Origin: Paenibacillus qinlingensis
Lineage (GTDB): Bacteria > Bacillota > Bacilli > Paenibacillales > NBRC-103111
NCBI RefSeq assembly: GCF_013204845.1
Contig: NZ_JABMKY010000034.1
Span: forward strand, 1-64,000
DNA length: 64,000 bases
Reading direction: 5' to 3'
Of the stretch, positions 35,526-43,523 are shown in pieces. The notes beneath the pieces were generated by a model that was given only the letters and a program-made list of their open reading frames with translations, was not told where the DNA came from and searched no databases. A program made the position numbers and the translations under genes. How positions within the stretch are numbered: the first letter of the stretch is position 1; each line of letters begins with the position of its first letter.

Positions 35526-37241
35526 ATGTTGAGAAGGTTTTTTTCGTACTATCGGCCCTATAAGCACTTATTTATTTTGGATTTCACTTGTGCGGTGGTG
35601 GCTGGGTTGCTGGAACTGGGGTTCCCGCTGGCCGTCAATCAGGTTATCGATAAATTGCTTCCTGCAGGGAATTGGGCTTGGATTATTTGGGCGTGCGTGG
35701 GATTGTTGGCCGTCTATGCGCTGAATACACTGCTAAACTTTGTCGTAACGTATTGGGGTCATATGCTAGGGATTAACATTGAAACGGATATGCGGAAAAA
35801 GCTGTTCACGCATCTGCAGAAGCTGAGCTTCCGATTCTATGACAACAACAAAACAGGGCAGCTCATGTCGCGTATGTCGAATGATTTGCTTGAAATCGGT
35901 GAGGTCGCGCACCATGGTCCGGAGGATCTATTTATCGCTGTGATGACACTGATTGGCGCGCTGTTACTTATGCTGCAAATCAATGTGAAGCTGGCGTTGC
36001 TAACGTTCGTCATCGTGCCGTTCCTCCTATGGATTGCGGTGTATTTTAATCAGAAAATGACCAAAACGTTCCGGCGCATGATGGGCGATCTCGCGGATAT
36101 TAATGCTAGAGTTGAAGATAACATCGGCGGTATTCGTGTCGTACAAGCGTTCGCAAACGAAGCTCATGAGAAGAAATTGTTCGAGGTGAATAATGGCAGA
36201 TTCCGACTGACGAAGTTGGCTTCTTATAAAATCATGGCGTGGAACATTTCACTAAGCTACATCTTAATGCGTTCCGTAACGGTTTTCGTGCTTATCTGCG
36301 GTACGTGGTTTGTTATCGATAAGCAAATCAGCTATGGCGAGTTTATTGCCTTTGTTCTATTAACGAATGTATTCTTAGGCCCGATTCAGAAAATCAATAA
36401 CGTCATCGAGAGCTATCCGAAGGGGATCGCTGGCTTCAAGCGCTATGTAGAGGTCATCGACACCGAGCCGGAGGTTGCCAATCATCCGAATGCTCGGAAG
36501 GTGGATCATCTTGATGGTCAAATCAAATTCAACAACGTGTCCTTCGGGTATGGGGACGAAGCTCGTGTTTTGAATAACATCTCCCTGTCCATTCGAGCAG
36601 GGGAGACCGTTGCATTCGTCGGTCCTTCAGGCGCAGGCAAAACGACGATCTGCTCCCTGCTGCCTCGTTTCTACGATGTCAGCGAGGGCAGCATCGCCAT
36701 TGACGGTCTCGATATTCGCCAGATCGAGCTGGAATCGCTGCGCCGCCAAATCGGCATCGTGCAGCAGGATGTGTTCCTGTTCTCCGGCACGATGCGGGAG
36801 AACATTGCGTACGGCAAGCTAGGCGCGACGGATGAGGAGATCTGGGACGCTGCGCGGCGCGCGCAGCTGCAGGGCTATATCCAGTCCCAACCGAAGGGAC
36901 TGGATACAGTGATCGGAGAGCGCGGCGTCAAGCTCTCCGGCGGGCAGAAGCAGCGCCTCGCGATCGCGCGCATGTTCTTGAAGAATCCGCCGATTCTCAT
37001 CTTAGATGAGGCGACATCGGCGCTGGATACCGAGACCGAAGCGGCGATCCAGCAGTCCTTGGCGGAGCTGTCGAAGGGCCGCACGACGCTCGTCATTGCA
37101 CATCGACTCGCGACGATCAAGAACGCGGACCGCATCGTCGTTGTGACGGAGGATGGCATCACCGAGCAAGGCGCGCATGAGGAACTCATCGCTGTCGGCG
37201 GTGTGTACAGCCGCCTGCATCAGGCGCAGTTCAGTTCTTAA
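35526..37241 (+). CDS. ABC exporter half-transporter (TMD-NBD fusion, YwjA-like)
   Basis: 571 residues. Six TM helices (about 10-300) of the type-I exporter fold precede a full ATPase (Walker A GPSGAGKTT, LSGGQKQRLAIARM, ILILDEATSALD, H-loop IAHRLATIKNADRIVVV). The N-terminal stretch MLRRFFSYYRPYKHLFILDF and GHMLGINIETDMRKKLFTHLQKLSFRFYDNNKTGQLMSRM resemble Bacillus YwjA. Homodimers export lipids, peptides or drugs. Start at 35526 follows AAAGGTGG; the frame is open 16 codons more upstream. Codon use shifts to higher GC in the ATPase half (about 36.6-37.2 kb). Confidence 0.9.
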   Translation: MLRRFFSYYRPYKHLFILDFTCAVVAGLLELGFPLAVNQVIDKLLPAGNWAWIIWACVGLLAVYALNTLLNFVVTYWGHMLGINIETDMRKKLFTHLQKLSFRFYDNNKTGQLMSRMSNDLLEIGEVAHHGPEDLFIAVMTLIGALLLMLQINVKLALLTFVIVPFLLWIAVYFNQKMTKTFRRMMGDLADINARVEDNIGGIRVVQAFANEAHEKKLFEVNNGRFRLTKLASYKIMAWNISLSYILMRSVTVFVLICGTWFVIDKQISYGEFIAFVLLTNVFLGPIQKINNVIESYPKGIAGFKRYVEVIDTEPEVANHPNARKVDHLDGQIKFNNVSFGYGDEARVLNNISLSIRAGETVAFVGPSGAGKTTICSLLPRFYDVSEGSIAIDGLDIRQIELESLRRQIGIVQQDVFLFSGTMRENIAYGKLGATDEEIWDAARRAQLQGYIQSQPKGLDTVIGERGVKLSGGQKQRLAIARMFLKNPPILILDEATSALDTETEAAIQQSLAELSKGRTTLVIAHRLATIKNADRIVVVTEDGITEQGAHEELIAVGGVYSRLHQAQFSS

Positions 37242-37292
37242 GAAGCTTTCGCCTCCCTGTTTGTTAGGGGAGGCGAAGGCTTTTGCTTTTTT
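37242..37292 (+). terminator. Terminator of the ABC exporter gene
   Basis: AAGCTTTCGCCTCCC / GGGGAGGCGAAGGCTT stem with 9-nt loop and a T-rich tail (TTTTGCTTTTTT). Confidence 0.85.
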
Positions 37293-37390
37293 CAACAGAA
37301 TAGACTAGTCCTGCCCAAAACCTTCATGATAAACTATGACCATATCACGATTATTTTACCTAAGGTAAATTATAAAAGAGGTGGCACGGA

Positions 37391-38467
37391 TTGAAGTCAA
37401 TAGGACGATGGCTACTGCTGGGTGCGATCACGCTGATCGGTATTTTTTTGCTGAGTAATATTCGGCAAATGTTCTTGTCCGTCCAGCCCGATCAGATCAA
37501 AGTGTCGGTCAATGCCAGCATTAGCCTGCAGAAGCTAAGTGAGATGCTGCCTGGAAGTAAGATTTTGAATGAGAAAAGCGGTCTGCTAGAAGTCCCATAC
37601 GGCAAGTTCTGGGAGTACCAAGGCACGGCCATGACGATTAAAGGTGTGCTGCGATCCTCGGTCATTCCGCTAGATAAGCCTATCATTTCGTGGCGCTATT
37701 ACGGCTATACCGTTAAGGATCAGCTGAATGGCTTTGTGCATGGCGATTTTGGGAAATATCGCGATCCGTACACCCGCAAGGAAGTTGCGATGACGACAGC
37801 AATTCCCGCAATGCTGCTCAAAACCTGCACCTATTTCATCCCAGGTTTGCTGCTCGCGATCCTACTCAGTATGCTAGTTGCTCTGTGGGCGTCCATATCA
37901 AGGCGAATGGGCGTCGTGCTGGATGGTATTCATGCACTGCTTGTTGGATTACCAGACTTTTTCTTGATCGTGCTTATTCAATTAGCGGCGATTTATGCGA
38001 CTAAGCTCCTTGGTCACTATGTGCTGCTAATCGTTCAAGTGGGAGACCGAACACCATTTCTCATTCCGTTTCTGACAATTGCTTTGATTCCGTCGGTGAC
38101 GATTTATGGGACGCTGCGTGTCGCCATTGCGCGTGAGCTGGGGCAAGATTACGTTGTCACTGCACTGGCTAAAGGCTTGACGAGGCGCGAGGTCCTCTTC
38201 TCGCATGTACTGCGGAATGTGATGGAGGATGTGCTGGCTATTTTGCCAAGAGCTACGACATTAGCCCTTGCTAGTATGGCAGTTGCGGAGGCGATTTGTG
38301 GCATTGGAGGTTTAGGTGGCTTCATCATTCTGCCGATCTATCAGGGGCTTACTTCGATGTCTGCGATCTGTGTGGTGCTTGGTATAGTTGCCATGGCTTT
38401 TCATATCCTGTATGCGCTGCTGCGGAAGCGGTTCGTGGTACGTGCGGAGGAGGTGGCTAGACCATGA
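37391..38467 (+). CDS. Opp/Dpp-type ABC permease, first of an orphan pair
   Basis: 358 residues. TM helix at about 8-26, an extracytoplasmic region of about 110 residues, then five TM helices carrying the binding-protein-dependent transport domain with the EAA-like loop (ELGQDYVVTALAKGLTRREVLFSHVLRN, about 253-280) that contacts an ATPase. Resembles OppB/NikB permeases of peptide or nickel importers, but the N-terminal region is longer. TTG start preceded by AGAGGTGG. Overlaps the next permease by 4 bp; no binding protein or ATPase gene lies nearby. Confidence 0.8.
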   Translation: MKSIGRWLLLGAITLIGIFLLSNIRQMFLSVQPDQIKVSVNASISLQKLSEMLPGSKILNEKSGLLEVPYGKFWEYQGTAMTIKGVLRSSVIPLDKPIISWRYYGYTVKDQLNGFVHGDFGKYRDPYTRKEVAMTTAIPAMLLKTCTYFIPGLLLAILLSMLVALWASISRRMGVVLDGIHALLVGLPDFFLIVLIQLAAIYATKLLGHYVLLIVQVGDRTPFLIPFLTIALIPSVTIYGTLRVAIARELGQDYVVTALAKGLTRREVLFSHVLRNVMEDVLAILPRATTLALASMAVAEAICGIGGLGGFIILPIYQGLTSMSAICVVLGIVAMAFHILYALLRKRFVVRAEEVARP

Positions 38468-39420
38468 GACGACGTCCTTCTACTGCCTTTTATATATCTA
38501 TCGCAATCTTGGTGCTCTTCCTGCTGGTGATGGTGTTCGGGTCCTGGTTGAAGCCACATGGCATTTCGCCAGAGGACAAAATCAACATGATCCAATATCA
38601 AGAAGACGGCAAAACCAGGTATGCAATCCCGCCTTACGCACCCAATAGCACCTTCCTGCTTGGAACCGATCACCGTGGGTTCGACATGCTGAGCTTATTA
38701 TTGAATGGGTTAAAATACACACTAGGAACGGCGTTGGGTCTGACTTTGCTTCGTTTTGCCGTGGCGTTGCCTTGGGGGTTAGGAAGCGGGATGACGGGCA
38801 GGGGAAGAGGTCTACTCCGCTCTTTACAGTGGGCGGTTGCCGCAGTGCCGGCATTTATTTTCCTCTATCCGCCGCTTGCGGGGATGTATTACGGGCTAAG
38901 GCTCGATCTCGGAGCCAAAGCGGACCCACACAACAAGTTGTTGTTCAGCATCACCTTCATTATCTTAATTACTCTGATTGGCATCTTCCCGTTGGCACAT
39001 CAGATCGCAGATCGGACACGCTATTATAGTGGCAAAATGTTTATTGAAGCCTCCCGCCTCATGGGCGGTTCGTTCTGGCATCGAACGCTTCGGCATATTT
39101 TCCCTTCCATGCGAAATGAAATGATGTTCATCTTCTTAAGCGAGTTCATGCAGGTGCTGTTCCTGTTGGGGCAGCTAGCTGTATTCAATATCGTGCTCGG
39201 TGGTACAGAGACGATCGGCGACGAGGAGGCCGGCTTCCAGATTACCATCAGCACCTCTGGGGAATGGCTGTCGCTGATTGCCTACGGTGCGCGCTATATC
39301 CGGCTGCACCCATGGATTATTCTCAGTGCGGGTACAAGCTTTGCGTTGTTATTCCTTTCACTGCAATTTTTCTTAAATCAGCTCAAACGCCGCTATGGCG
39401 AGGAACGTCAGCTGATGTAA
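38464..39420 (+). CDS. Opp/Dpp-type ABC permease, second of the pair
   Basis: 318 residues. TM helix near 10-30, an outer segment including LLGTDHRGFDMLSLLLNGLKYTLGTALG (the GTDxxGRD-type motif of OppC/DppC, about 73-100), then TM helices with the EAA-like loop (YYSGKMFIEASRLMGGSFWHRTLRHIFPSM, about 188-217). ATG in the ATGA overlap with the first permease; followed by a terminator. The pair must borrow an ATPase encoded elsewhere, or has another role. Confidence 0.8.
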   Translation: MRRRPSTAFYISIAILVLFLLVMVFGSWLKPHGISPEDKINMIQYQEDGKTRYAIPPYAPNSTFLLGTDHRGFDMLSLLLNGLKYTLGTALGLTLLRFAVALPWGLGSGMTGRGRGLLRSLQWAVAAVPAFIFLYPPLAGMYYGLRLDLGAKADPHNKLLFSITFIILITLIGIFPLAHQIADRTRYYSGKMFIEASRLMGGSFWHRTLRHIFPSMRNEMMFIFLSEFMQVLFLLGQLAVFNIVLGGTETIGDEEAGFQITISTSGEWLSLIAYGARYIRLHPWIILSAGTSFALLFLSLQFFLNQLKRRYGEERQLM

Positions 39421-39422
39421 TA

Positions 39423-39463
39423 GAGTCGAGCGTCCATCCGAAGGGTGGTGCTCGGCTTTTTTT
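39423..39463 (+). terminator. Terminator of the permease pair
   Basis: GTCGAGCGTCCATCC / GGGTGGTGCTCGGC imperfect stem, then TTTTTTT, immediately after the stop codon. Confidence 0.8.
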
Positions 39464-39587
39464 GTCGGTTGTGTAGGAGCTTCAGCAACACTTTAATACC
39501 TCAATCACTGAGAATCACCTCCTCAACGTTCAAGCCATACCGTTCGCACCCGGACCCGCACCCGCACCCTAGAGAAATTTAAAAACA

Positions 39588-39772
39588 AATGGAGATTATG
39601 TAGTTAATTCTGCTATATTTCCTACTTTGAGACGATTAACTGTAAAAAGTACAGCTAAATTCACACAATAGCACCGAACGTGGGGAATATGGAGGAAATA
39701 GATGGAGTTTTTCCATCTAGATCAGAAAAGTGGCTATAAACGTGAAAATTAGCTGTAGGAAATCCATCTAAA
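39588..39772. repeat. Four-palindrome intergenic element, copy 4
   Basis: Units at about 39588-39612, 39634-39660, 39697-39722 and 39747-39772 (start spacing 46, 63 and 50 bp). They read AAATGGAGATTATGTAGTTA, ATTAACTGTA plus TACAGCTAAAT (an almost perfect palindrome), AAATAGATGGAG plus CCATCTAGAT, and ATTAGCTGTA plus TCCATCTAAAG. A CACCCG/GGACCC short repeat (39546-39570) lies beside it. No gene in 39464-39945. Confidence 0.65.
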
Positions 39773-39945
39773 GTTGTGTAGGTGTGCCAGTGGGATCCAA
39801 AGAGGAAGCTGAGGATAGTTCAGGAATGAATCTACGGTATGTAATCATTGGAGCGCACGGTGGAGAATGTAATAATACAACATAATTAATGTTACAATGG
39901 TATATATTATGTGTTAGAATGAATGAAAAAGGAGGCGAGCAAACC

Positions 39946-40839
39946 ATGGAGGATAAACAAGACAAAACGAAACGACTCTCGGTTTATTTGCCTGAGAAAG
40001 TGAAATTCGAGTTAGAAGAGATGGCGGATGCCACTGGCCTATCGATGACCCAGCTGATCGTCATGGCGACGCAGGGGCTGCTCGCGAATTATGCCGCACA
40101 GGGTGGCGCCATTTTTGCGGATCTGCTGTCAGCGAGACATCGCATCCTGCACGAAGTGAAGGAAAAGCAGACGCTTTTGGATCAGGAAAAGCTGAGTATG
40201 CAAGCCTACTACGGTGCACGGGCAGAGGAGTATGAACGGATTTACCACCGCGAGGATGCGGAGTATCAACAAGAATTGGCCCTTCTGTCAGATACCCTGA
40301 AGAAGCAGGTAGAGGGCCGCCGTGTGCTGGAAATTGCCTGCGGCACAGGCTATTGGACGCACATTGTCGCAGAAACAGCGGCGCAGCTGGTTGGCGTCGA
40401 TATTCGCCCAGAGGTGCTGCGCATCGCGGAGTCGAAGTCATGGACGAAGGGGAATGCGTCCTTCAAGGAAGGAGACGCGTATGAGCTATCCGAGATAAAG
40501 GGGGAGTTCGATTACGGCCTGGCGAACTTCTGGTTCTCGCATATTCCGCGGAATCGGATCGACAGCTTTTTACAAGGCTTCCATGAACGATTAGGCAGCG
40601 GAGCACAGGTGTTTATCGCTGATAATGTATATGTGCCTGGTAGAGGCGGCGAACTTATCACCCATGAAGACAGCGAAGACACCTACAAAAGACGCGAGCT
40701 AGCCGACGGCTCCAAGCATGAAATACTCAAGAATTATTTTAGCTACGAAGAGTTAAATGACATTTTTCGACCCTTATCACAGCATTTGCGCATCTTTGTG
40801 GGGGGCAGCTTCTGGTATGTGAGCTATACAATCAAATAG
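39946..40839 (+). CDS. Ribbon-helix-helix DNA-binding domain fused to SAM methyltransferase
   Basis: 297 residues. Residues 9-50 read as a ribbon-helix-helix (KRLSVYLPEKVKFELEEMADATGLSMTQLIVMATQGLLANYA), the fold of CopG/Arc/antitoxin proteins. A helical linker (about 60-85) leads to a class I methyltransferase domain with motif I VLEIACGTGYW (127-137), the acidic motif II (VGVDIRPEVL, 149-158), a GDAYEL segment and FDYGLANFWFSHIPR for motif IV. AAGGAGG sits 8 nt before the ATG. AT-rich near-palindromic sequence (AACATAATTAATGTT, near 39880) lies upstream and could be its operator. The methyl acceptor is unknown. The separate domain calls are firmer than the function. Confidence 0.78.
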   Translation: MEDKQDKTKRLSVYLPEKVKFELEEMADATGLSMTQLIVMATQGLLANYAAQGGAIFADLLSARHRILHEVKEKQTLLDQEKLSMQAYYGARAEEYERIYHREDAEYQQELALLSDTLKKQVEGRRVLEIACGTGYWTHIVAETAAQLVGVDIRPEVLRIAESKSWTKGNASFKEGDAYELSEIKGEFDYGLANFWFSHIPRNRIDSFLQGFHERLGSGAQVFIADNVYVPGRGGELITHEDSEDTYKRRELADGSKHEILKNYFSYEELNDIFRPLSQHLRIFVGGSFWYVSYTIK

Positions 40840-40885
40840 CCGATTATCGGTACTCTATTTTACTAAAATAAAGGAGACCATAACC

Positions 40886-41335
40886 ATGAGTGTGACGTTC
40901 CATACGACTGTTATGAAAGCTGAGAATAAGAATGCTACAGGGATTTCCATTCCCGAAGAGGTTATGACCACGTTAGCAGGAGGTAAAAAGCCCAGCGTGT
41001 CCGTGACCCTGAATGGTTACACATATCGGACAACCATCGCGGTCATGGGTGGCGAATACCTCATTCCGCTCAGTGAAGCCCATAGACAAGCCTCCGGCTT
41101 GAAGGCAGGTGACCCCGTCGAGGTGACGTTGGCTTTGGATCTTGCCCCTCGAACGGTGGAAGTCCCATCAGACTTGCACACAGCGCTGTCTGAACAAGAC
41201 GGTGCCGTAGAACGGTTCGAGGCTCTGGCCTTCTCCAAGCGCAAAGAATTCGTCCGCCAGGTCGAGGACGCGAAGACACAAGAGACGCGCCTTCGCCGAA
41301 TTGCCAATGTGGTCACTCAGATGAGTGGCGTGTAA
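40886..41335 (+). CDS. DUF1905 plus YdeI/OmpD-associated-like protein
   Basis: 149 residues. N-terminal beta-barrel (about 1-85: VTFHTTVMKAENKNATGISIPEEVMTTLAGGKKPSVSVTLNGYTYRTTIAVMGGEYLIPLSEAHRQASGLKAGDPVEVTLALD, DUF1905), then a helical YdeI-type tail (VPSDLHTALSEQDGAVERFEALAFSKRKEFVRQVEDAKTQETRLRRI). Function unknown; members are cytoplasmic. AAAGGAG precedes the ATG; 46 bp after the methyltransferase gene, likely the same transcript. Confidence 0.8.
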   Translation: MSVTFHTTVMKAENKNATGISIPEEVMTTLAGGKKPSVSVTLNGYTYRTTIAVMGGEYLIPLSEAHRQASGLKAGDPVEVTLALDLAPRTVEVPSDLHTALSEQDGAVERFEALAFSKRKEFVRQVEDAKTQETRLRRIANVVTQMSGV

Positions 41336-41349
41336 GCGCTCATGGCTGC

Positions 41350-41670
41350 TTAGTGCCCTGATGTGAATTTCAGTCCGAGCACACCGACCAGAATCAAGAC
41401 CATAAACAAGATCCGAGTTAAGCTGATCGGTTCATCGAGAAATAGAGTGCCAATGATAATGGCACCGACAGCACCGATGCCGGTCCAGGCTGCATAGGCC
41501 GTTCCGATGGGAAGAGTTTTCGTTGCTGCAGCTAAGAAATAGAAGCTGACAATCATGCCTAGAATCGTAACAATCGACGGGACAAGCCGCGTAAAGCCAT
41601 TGGAAAATTTTAATGAGATGGCCCAGACGACCTCAAATACACCTGCAATAGCTAAAAATAACCATGCCAT
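41350..41670 (-). CDS. SMR-family guanidinium exporter (Gdx/SugE-like)
   Basis: 106 residues, four TM helices. The membrane-embedded Glu13 (AIAGVFEVVWAISLK) and the GTAYAAWTGIGAVGA segment are those of the Gdx/SugE subgroup of small multidrug resistance proteins, proton-coupled guanidinium exporters working as dual-topology or antiparallel dimers. AAGGAG precedes the ATG at 41670. It is encoded directly downstream of a guanidine-I riboswitch, which strongly supports this assignment. Only one SMR gene is present, fitting a homodimer. Confidence 0.92.
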   Translation of the reverse strand: MAWLFLAIAGVFEVVWAISLKFSNGFTRLVPSIVTILGMIVSFYFLAAATKTLPIGTAYAAWTGIGAVGAIIIGTLFLDEPISLTRILFMVLILVGVLGLKFTSGH

Positions 41671-41735
41671 AATGAAACACTCCTTCATGTGGGGATATGG
41701 GGTTTTACGATGTCAGGGCCACAAAATAAACAGAG

Positions 41736-41858
41736 AAAAGCCCGGGAATATCGCACTGTTGCGATAGACTCCCGGGCTTTTCTCCCTCCGTGACCACAGC
41801 ATATCTGCTGTGTGTTTTCCCTTGGACCAGCCGGCGGTGGTGCGCCGCGGAACCCTAG
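41736..41858 (-). ncRNA. Guanidine-I (ykkC) riboswitch with expression-platform terminator
   Basis: On the minus strand the conserved ykkC elements occur in order: CTAGGGTTCCGC (from 41858), GGCTGGTCC, AGGGAAAACAC, a variable stem-loop (ACAGCAGATATGCTGT), ACGGAGGGAGAAAAGCCCGGGAG. The 3' end AAAAGCCCGGGA pairs with TCCCGGGCTTTT (plus 41736-41781) as a terminator, so guanidine binding would relieve termination and switch on the SMR exporter 66 nt downstream. Confidence 0.93.
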
Positions 41859-41874
41859 AAAACGACATGCCGTT

Positions 41875-41903
41875 ATTATAGGCTCGCTAACATGCCATGT
41901 CAA
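41875..41903 (-). promoter_or_regulatory. Consensus sigma-A promoter of the guanidine riboswitch transcript
   Basis: On the minus strand TTGACA (41898-41903), 17 nt, TATAAT (41875-41880): both hexamers are perfect. The transcript would start about 10 nt before the aptamer. Confidence 0.88.
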
Positions 41904-41939
41904 GTTACACATTCTGGTTGCTACCTAGTTAGCTTATCC

Positions 41940-42551
41940 TTATTCCTCTAGTGCTATGTTGTTTAATGCCAAATGCGCACGGAACATAGCCATCGTATCT
42001 GGTTGTTCCTGTTCGGGCGCCCACGTTGCGGTATCCCATATTTTCGACAGCTTAAGGGCACGACTGCAGTGCACGAAGCATTCCTGCACCTCGACGCCAA
42101 CAGCGGCGATGGGTGATTTCCCATTCAGCTGCATAGTCGCCAGAAGCTCTTCATCTTTCGTCAGCCAAGCGCGTCCATTGACGCGGAGCACCGTTTCGAA
42201 CCCGGGGATAATGAAGATAAGGCCCACCTGCGGGTTGGTCAGTAGATTATACATCGAATCTATTCGACGGTTTCCGAGTCTTTCTGGATAAATCAAGCGA
42301 TGATTATCGAGAACGCGAACGAAGCCTGGGCTATCGCCGCGGGGGGACACATCACATAATCCATTTGCACCCGATGTAGATAAGAAAAATAAAGATGATT
42401 TGGCGATGAACGCTTGGGCGTGCTCGTCAATTTGATTAATGACTTTATTTTGTACCGCAGGATGAGGCTCTCCAATAATATCTCTAATTTCATCAATGGA
42501 TTGAACGATGCCAGGAAATGGGGGCGAAGTACTGTCTTGTGTGTTGTCCAT
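41940..42551 (-). CDS. FMN-dependent PNPOx-type flavoprotein (MSMEG_1061-like)
   Basis: 203 residues. Split-barrel fold of pyridoxamine-phosphate-oxidase-like proteins: FIAKSSLFFLSTSGANGLCDVSPRGDSPGFVRVLDNHRLIYPERLGNRRIDSMYNLLTNPQVGLIFIIPGFETVLRVNGRAWLT, with the SPRGD segment typical of this subgroup, and a C-terminal cysteine-containing VEVQECFVHCSRALK. Probably binds FMN or F420-like cofactors; the substrate is unknown. AAGGAAAAGAA-type ribosome site before the ATG. Stands alone. Confidence 0.82.
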   Translation of the reverse strand: MDNTQDSTSPPFPGIVQSIDEIRDIIGEPHPAVQNKVINQIDEHAQAFIAKSSLFFLSTSGANGLCDVSPRGDSPGFVRVLDNHRLIYPERLGNRRIDSMYNLLTNPQVGLIFIIPGFETVLRVNGRAWLTKDEELLATMQLNGKSPIAAVGVEVQECFVHCSRALKLSKIWDTATWAPEQEQPDTMAMFRAHLALNNIALEE

Positions 42552-42585
42552 GCGTTCTTTTCCTTCCTCGAGGCCAAGAGACCTT

Positions 42586-42645
42586 TAATTTCTTCATAAA
42601 CACTGTGAGAAGTCCTCGAAGGACAGCGTAGCCGTTTATTTTGTA
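42586..42645 (+). repeat. Oriented hairpin element, copy B
   Basis: Core 42596-42639: ATAAACAC, then GTCCTCGAAGGAC (perfect inner stem), then TAGCCGTTTAT and TTTT. Same length (44 bp) and outer arms as copy A. Confidence 0.65.
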
Positions 42646-42679
42646 TATTGTAGTATACGCCGATAACTCCGTTCAAATG

Positions 42680-42729
42680 AATGAAGCCCTGCAAGTCGCT
42701 CTTACGAGCAAAGCTTGCAGGGCTTCATT
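42680..42729. terminator. Terminator of the NlpC/P60 gene
   Basis: Perfect 16-bp stem AATGAAGCCCTGCAAG / CTTGCAGGGCTTCATT with an 18-nt loop, 15 bp past the NlpC/P60 stop. It lacks a long T run on the minus strand, so it may act as a 3' stabiliser too. Confidence 0.6.
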
Positions 42730-42743
42730 CTGTGACGAGAACA

Positions 42744-43214
42744 TTACTTGGATTCAGCAGTTAGTTGATTGTAAATATCATCCCATAGAACACGTCTGGC
42801 TGATACATACCGCTTCGCATAATAGGATTCGCTCAACTTATTCTTAACAACACCTTGATTAGTAGCGGAGTGAACGAATTCACCATTACCGAGGTACATC
42901 CCTACGTGAGAGATGCCGCTGCCATCTGTGTTGAAAAATACAAGATCGCCCTTACGAAGATCATTTTTGTCAACCCAGTAGCCTTCACTGTTTTGTGATT
43001 TGGAGCTGTGTGGGAGGTCGATGCCGAACTCGTCGAACAAGTAGGACGTAAAACCAGAGCAATCGAAACCTTTGGTTGTCGTTCCTGCCCATCTGTAAGG
43101 AGTTCCAACAAGATCTTCTACCGCTTTATCCATATCGGATGCTGCGAAAACGCTTCCTACACTTACACTCAAAAACAAAACAAGACTAAAAATAAGACCA
43201 ACAACTTTCTTCAA
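42744..43214 (-). CDS. Secreted NlpC/P60 peptidoglycan endopeptidase
   Basis: 156 residues. Signal peptide (cleavage near Ala24-Ala25) then a bare NlpC/P60 domain with catalytic Cys52 (FDCSGF), His103 (SHVGMYLG) and the third residue His115 (FVHSAT). Cleaves gamma-D-Glu-diaminopimelate type cross-peptides in the cell wall during growth or remodelling. No LysM or SH3 wall-binding domain. Preceded by a c-di-AMP riboswitch, which commonly controls such hydrolases in Firmicutes. GGAAGGAGAC precedes the ATG. Confidence 0.93.
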   Translation of the reverse strand: MKKVVGLIFSLVLFLSVSVGSVFAASDMDKAVEDLVGTPYRWAGTTTKGFDCSGFTSYLFDEFGIDLPHSSKSQNSEGYWVDKNDLRKGDLVFFNTDGSGISHVGMYLGNGEFVHSATNQGVVKNKLSESYYAKRYVSARRVLWDDIYNQLTAESK

Positions 43215-43229
43215 CTGCTTGTCTCCTTC

Positions 43230-43350
43230 CGGTGCCTACGAGGTTAGCTGGAGGGTTCGGTTGAAGGTTCCCTATGATCCCTGTCTTGCAAGATCAATTC
43301 ACCCGGAGTGGTTCCCCCGTTTCCCCAAAAACTGAGGAATTCGGCATGAA
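43230..43350 (-). ncRNA. Cyclic di-AMP (ydaO/yuaA) riboswitch
   Basis: On the minus strand the hallmark blocks occur in order: CCGAATTCCTCAG, GGGGAAACGGGGGAACCAC, GGGTGAAT, AGGGATCATAGGGAACCTTC, AACCGAACCCTCCAGCTAACCTCG, and TAGGCACCGGAAGGAG, where the 3' end abuts the ribosome binding site. c-di-AMP binding normally turns expression off, which fits a cell-wall hydrolase. Confidence 0.93.
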
Positions 43351-43460
43351 ATATTTGGTTTTTTGATGCTAGTCCTTTTAATTCGTCATAAACAATGGAA
43401 TTCCTCTTTTTTTATTAGAAAAAAGGCTGAAAAATAGGCAAATAGTTCGGGAAATAGACA

Positions 43461-43490
43461 AAAAAAAGCCCCTTTCTCAAAGAGAAGGGG
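43461..43490 (-). terminator. Terminator of the membrane-protein gene at 43524-44342
   Basis: On the minus strand CCCCTTCTC / GAGAAAGGGG stem with TTT loop and a run of eight T, 34 bp past the stop. Confidence 0.9.
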
Positions 43491-43523
43491 AGAACGCTTA
43501 GCTATTCGCTGTTTTGCTGGATA

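Noticed and set aside
36600..37240. Horizontal transfer of the ABC exporter ATPase half because of higher GC
   Set aside because: The frame and family are continuous with the TM half; the composition shift alone is not enough.
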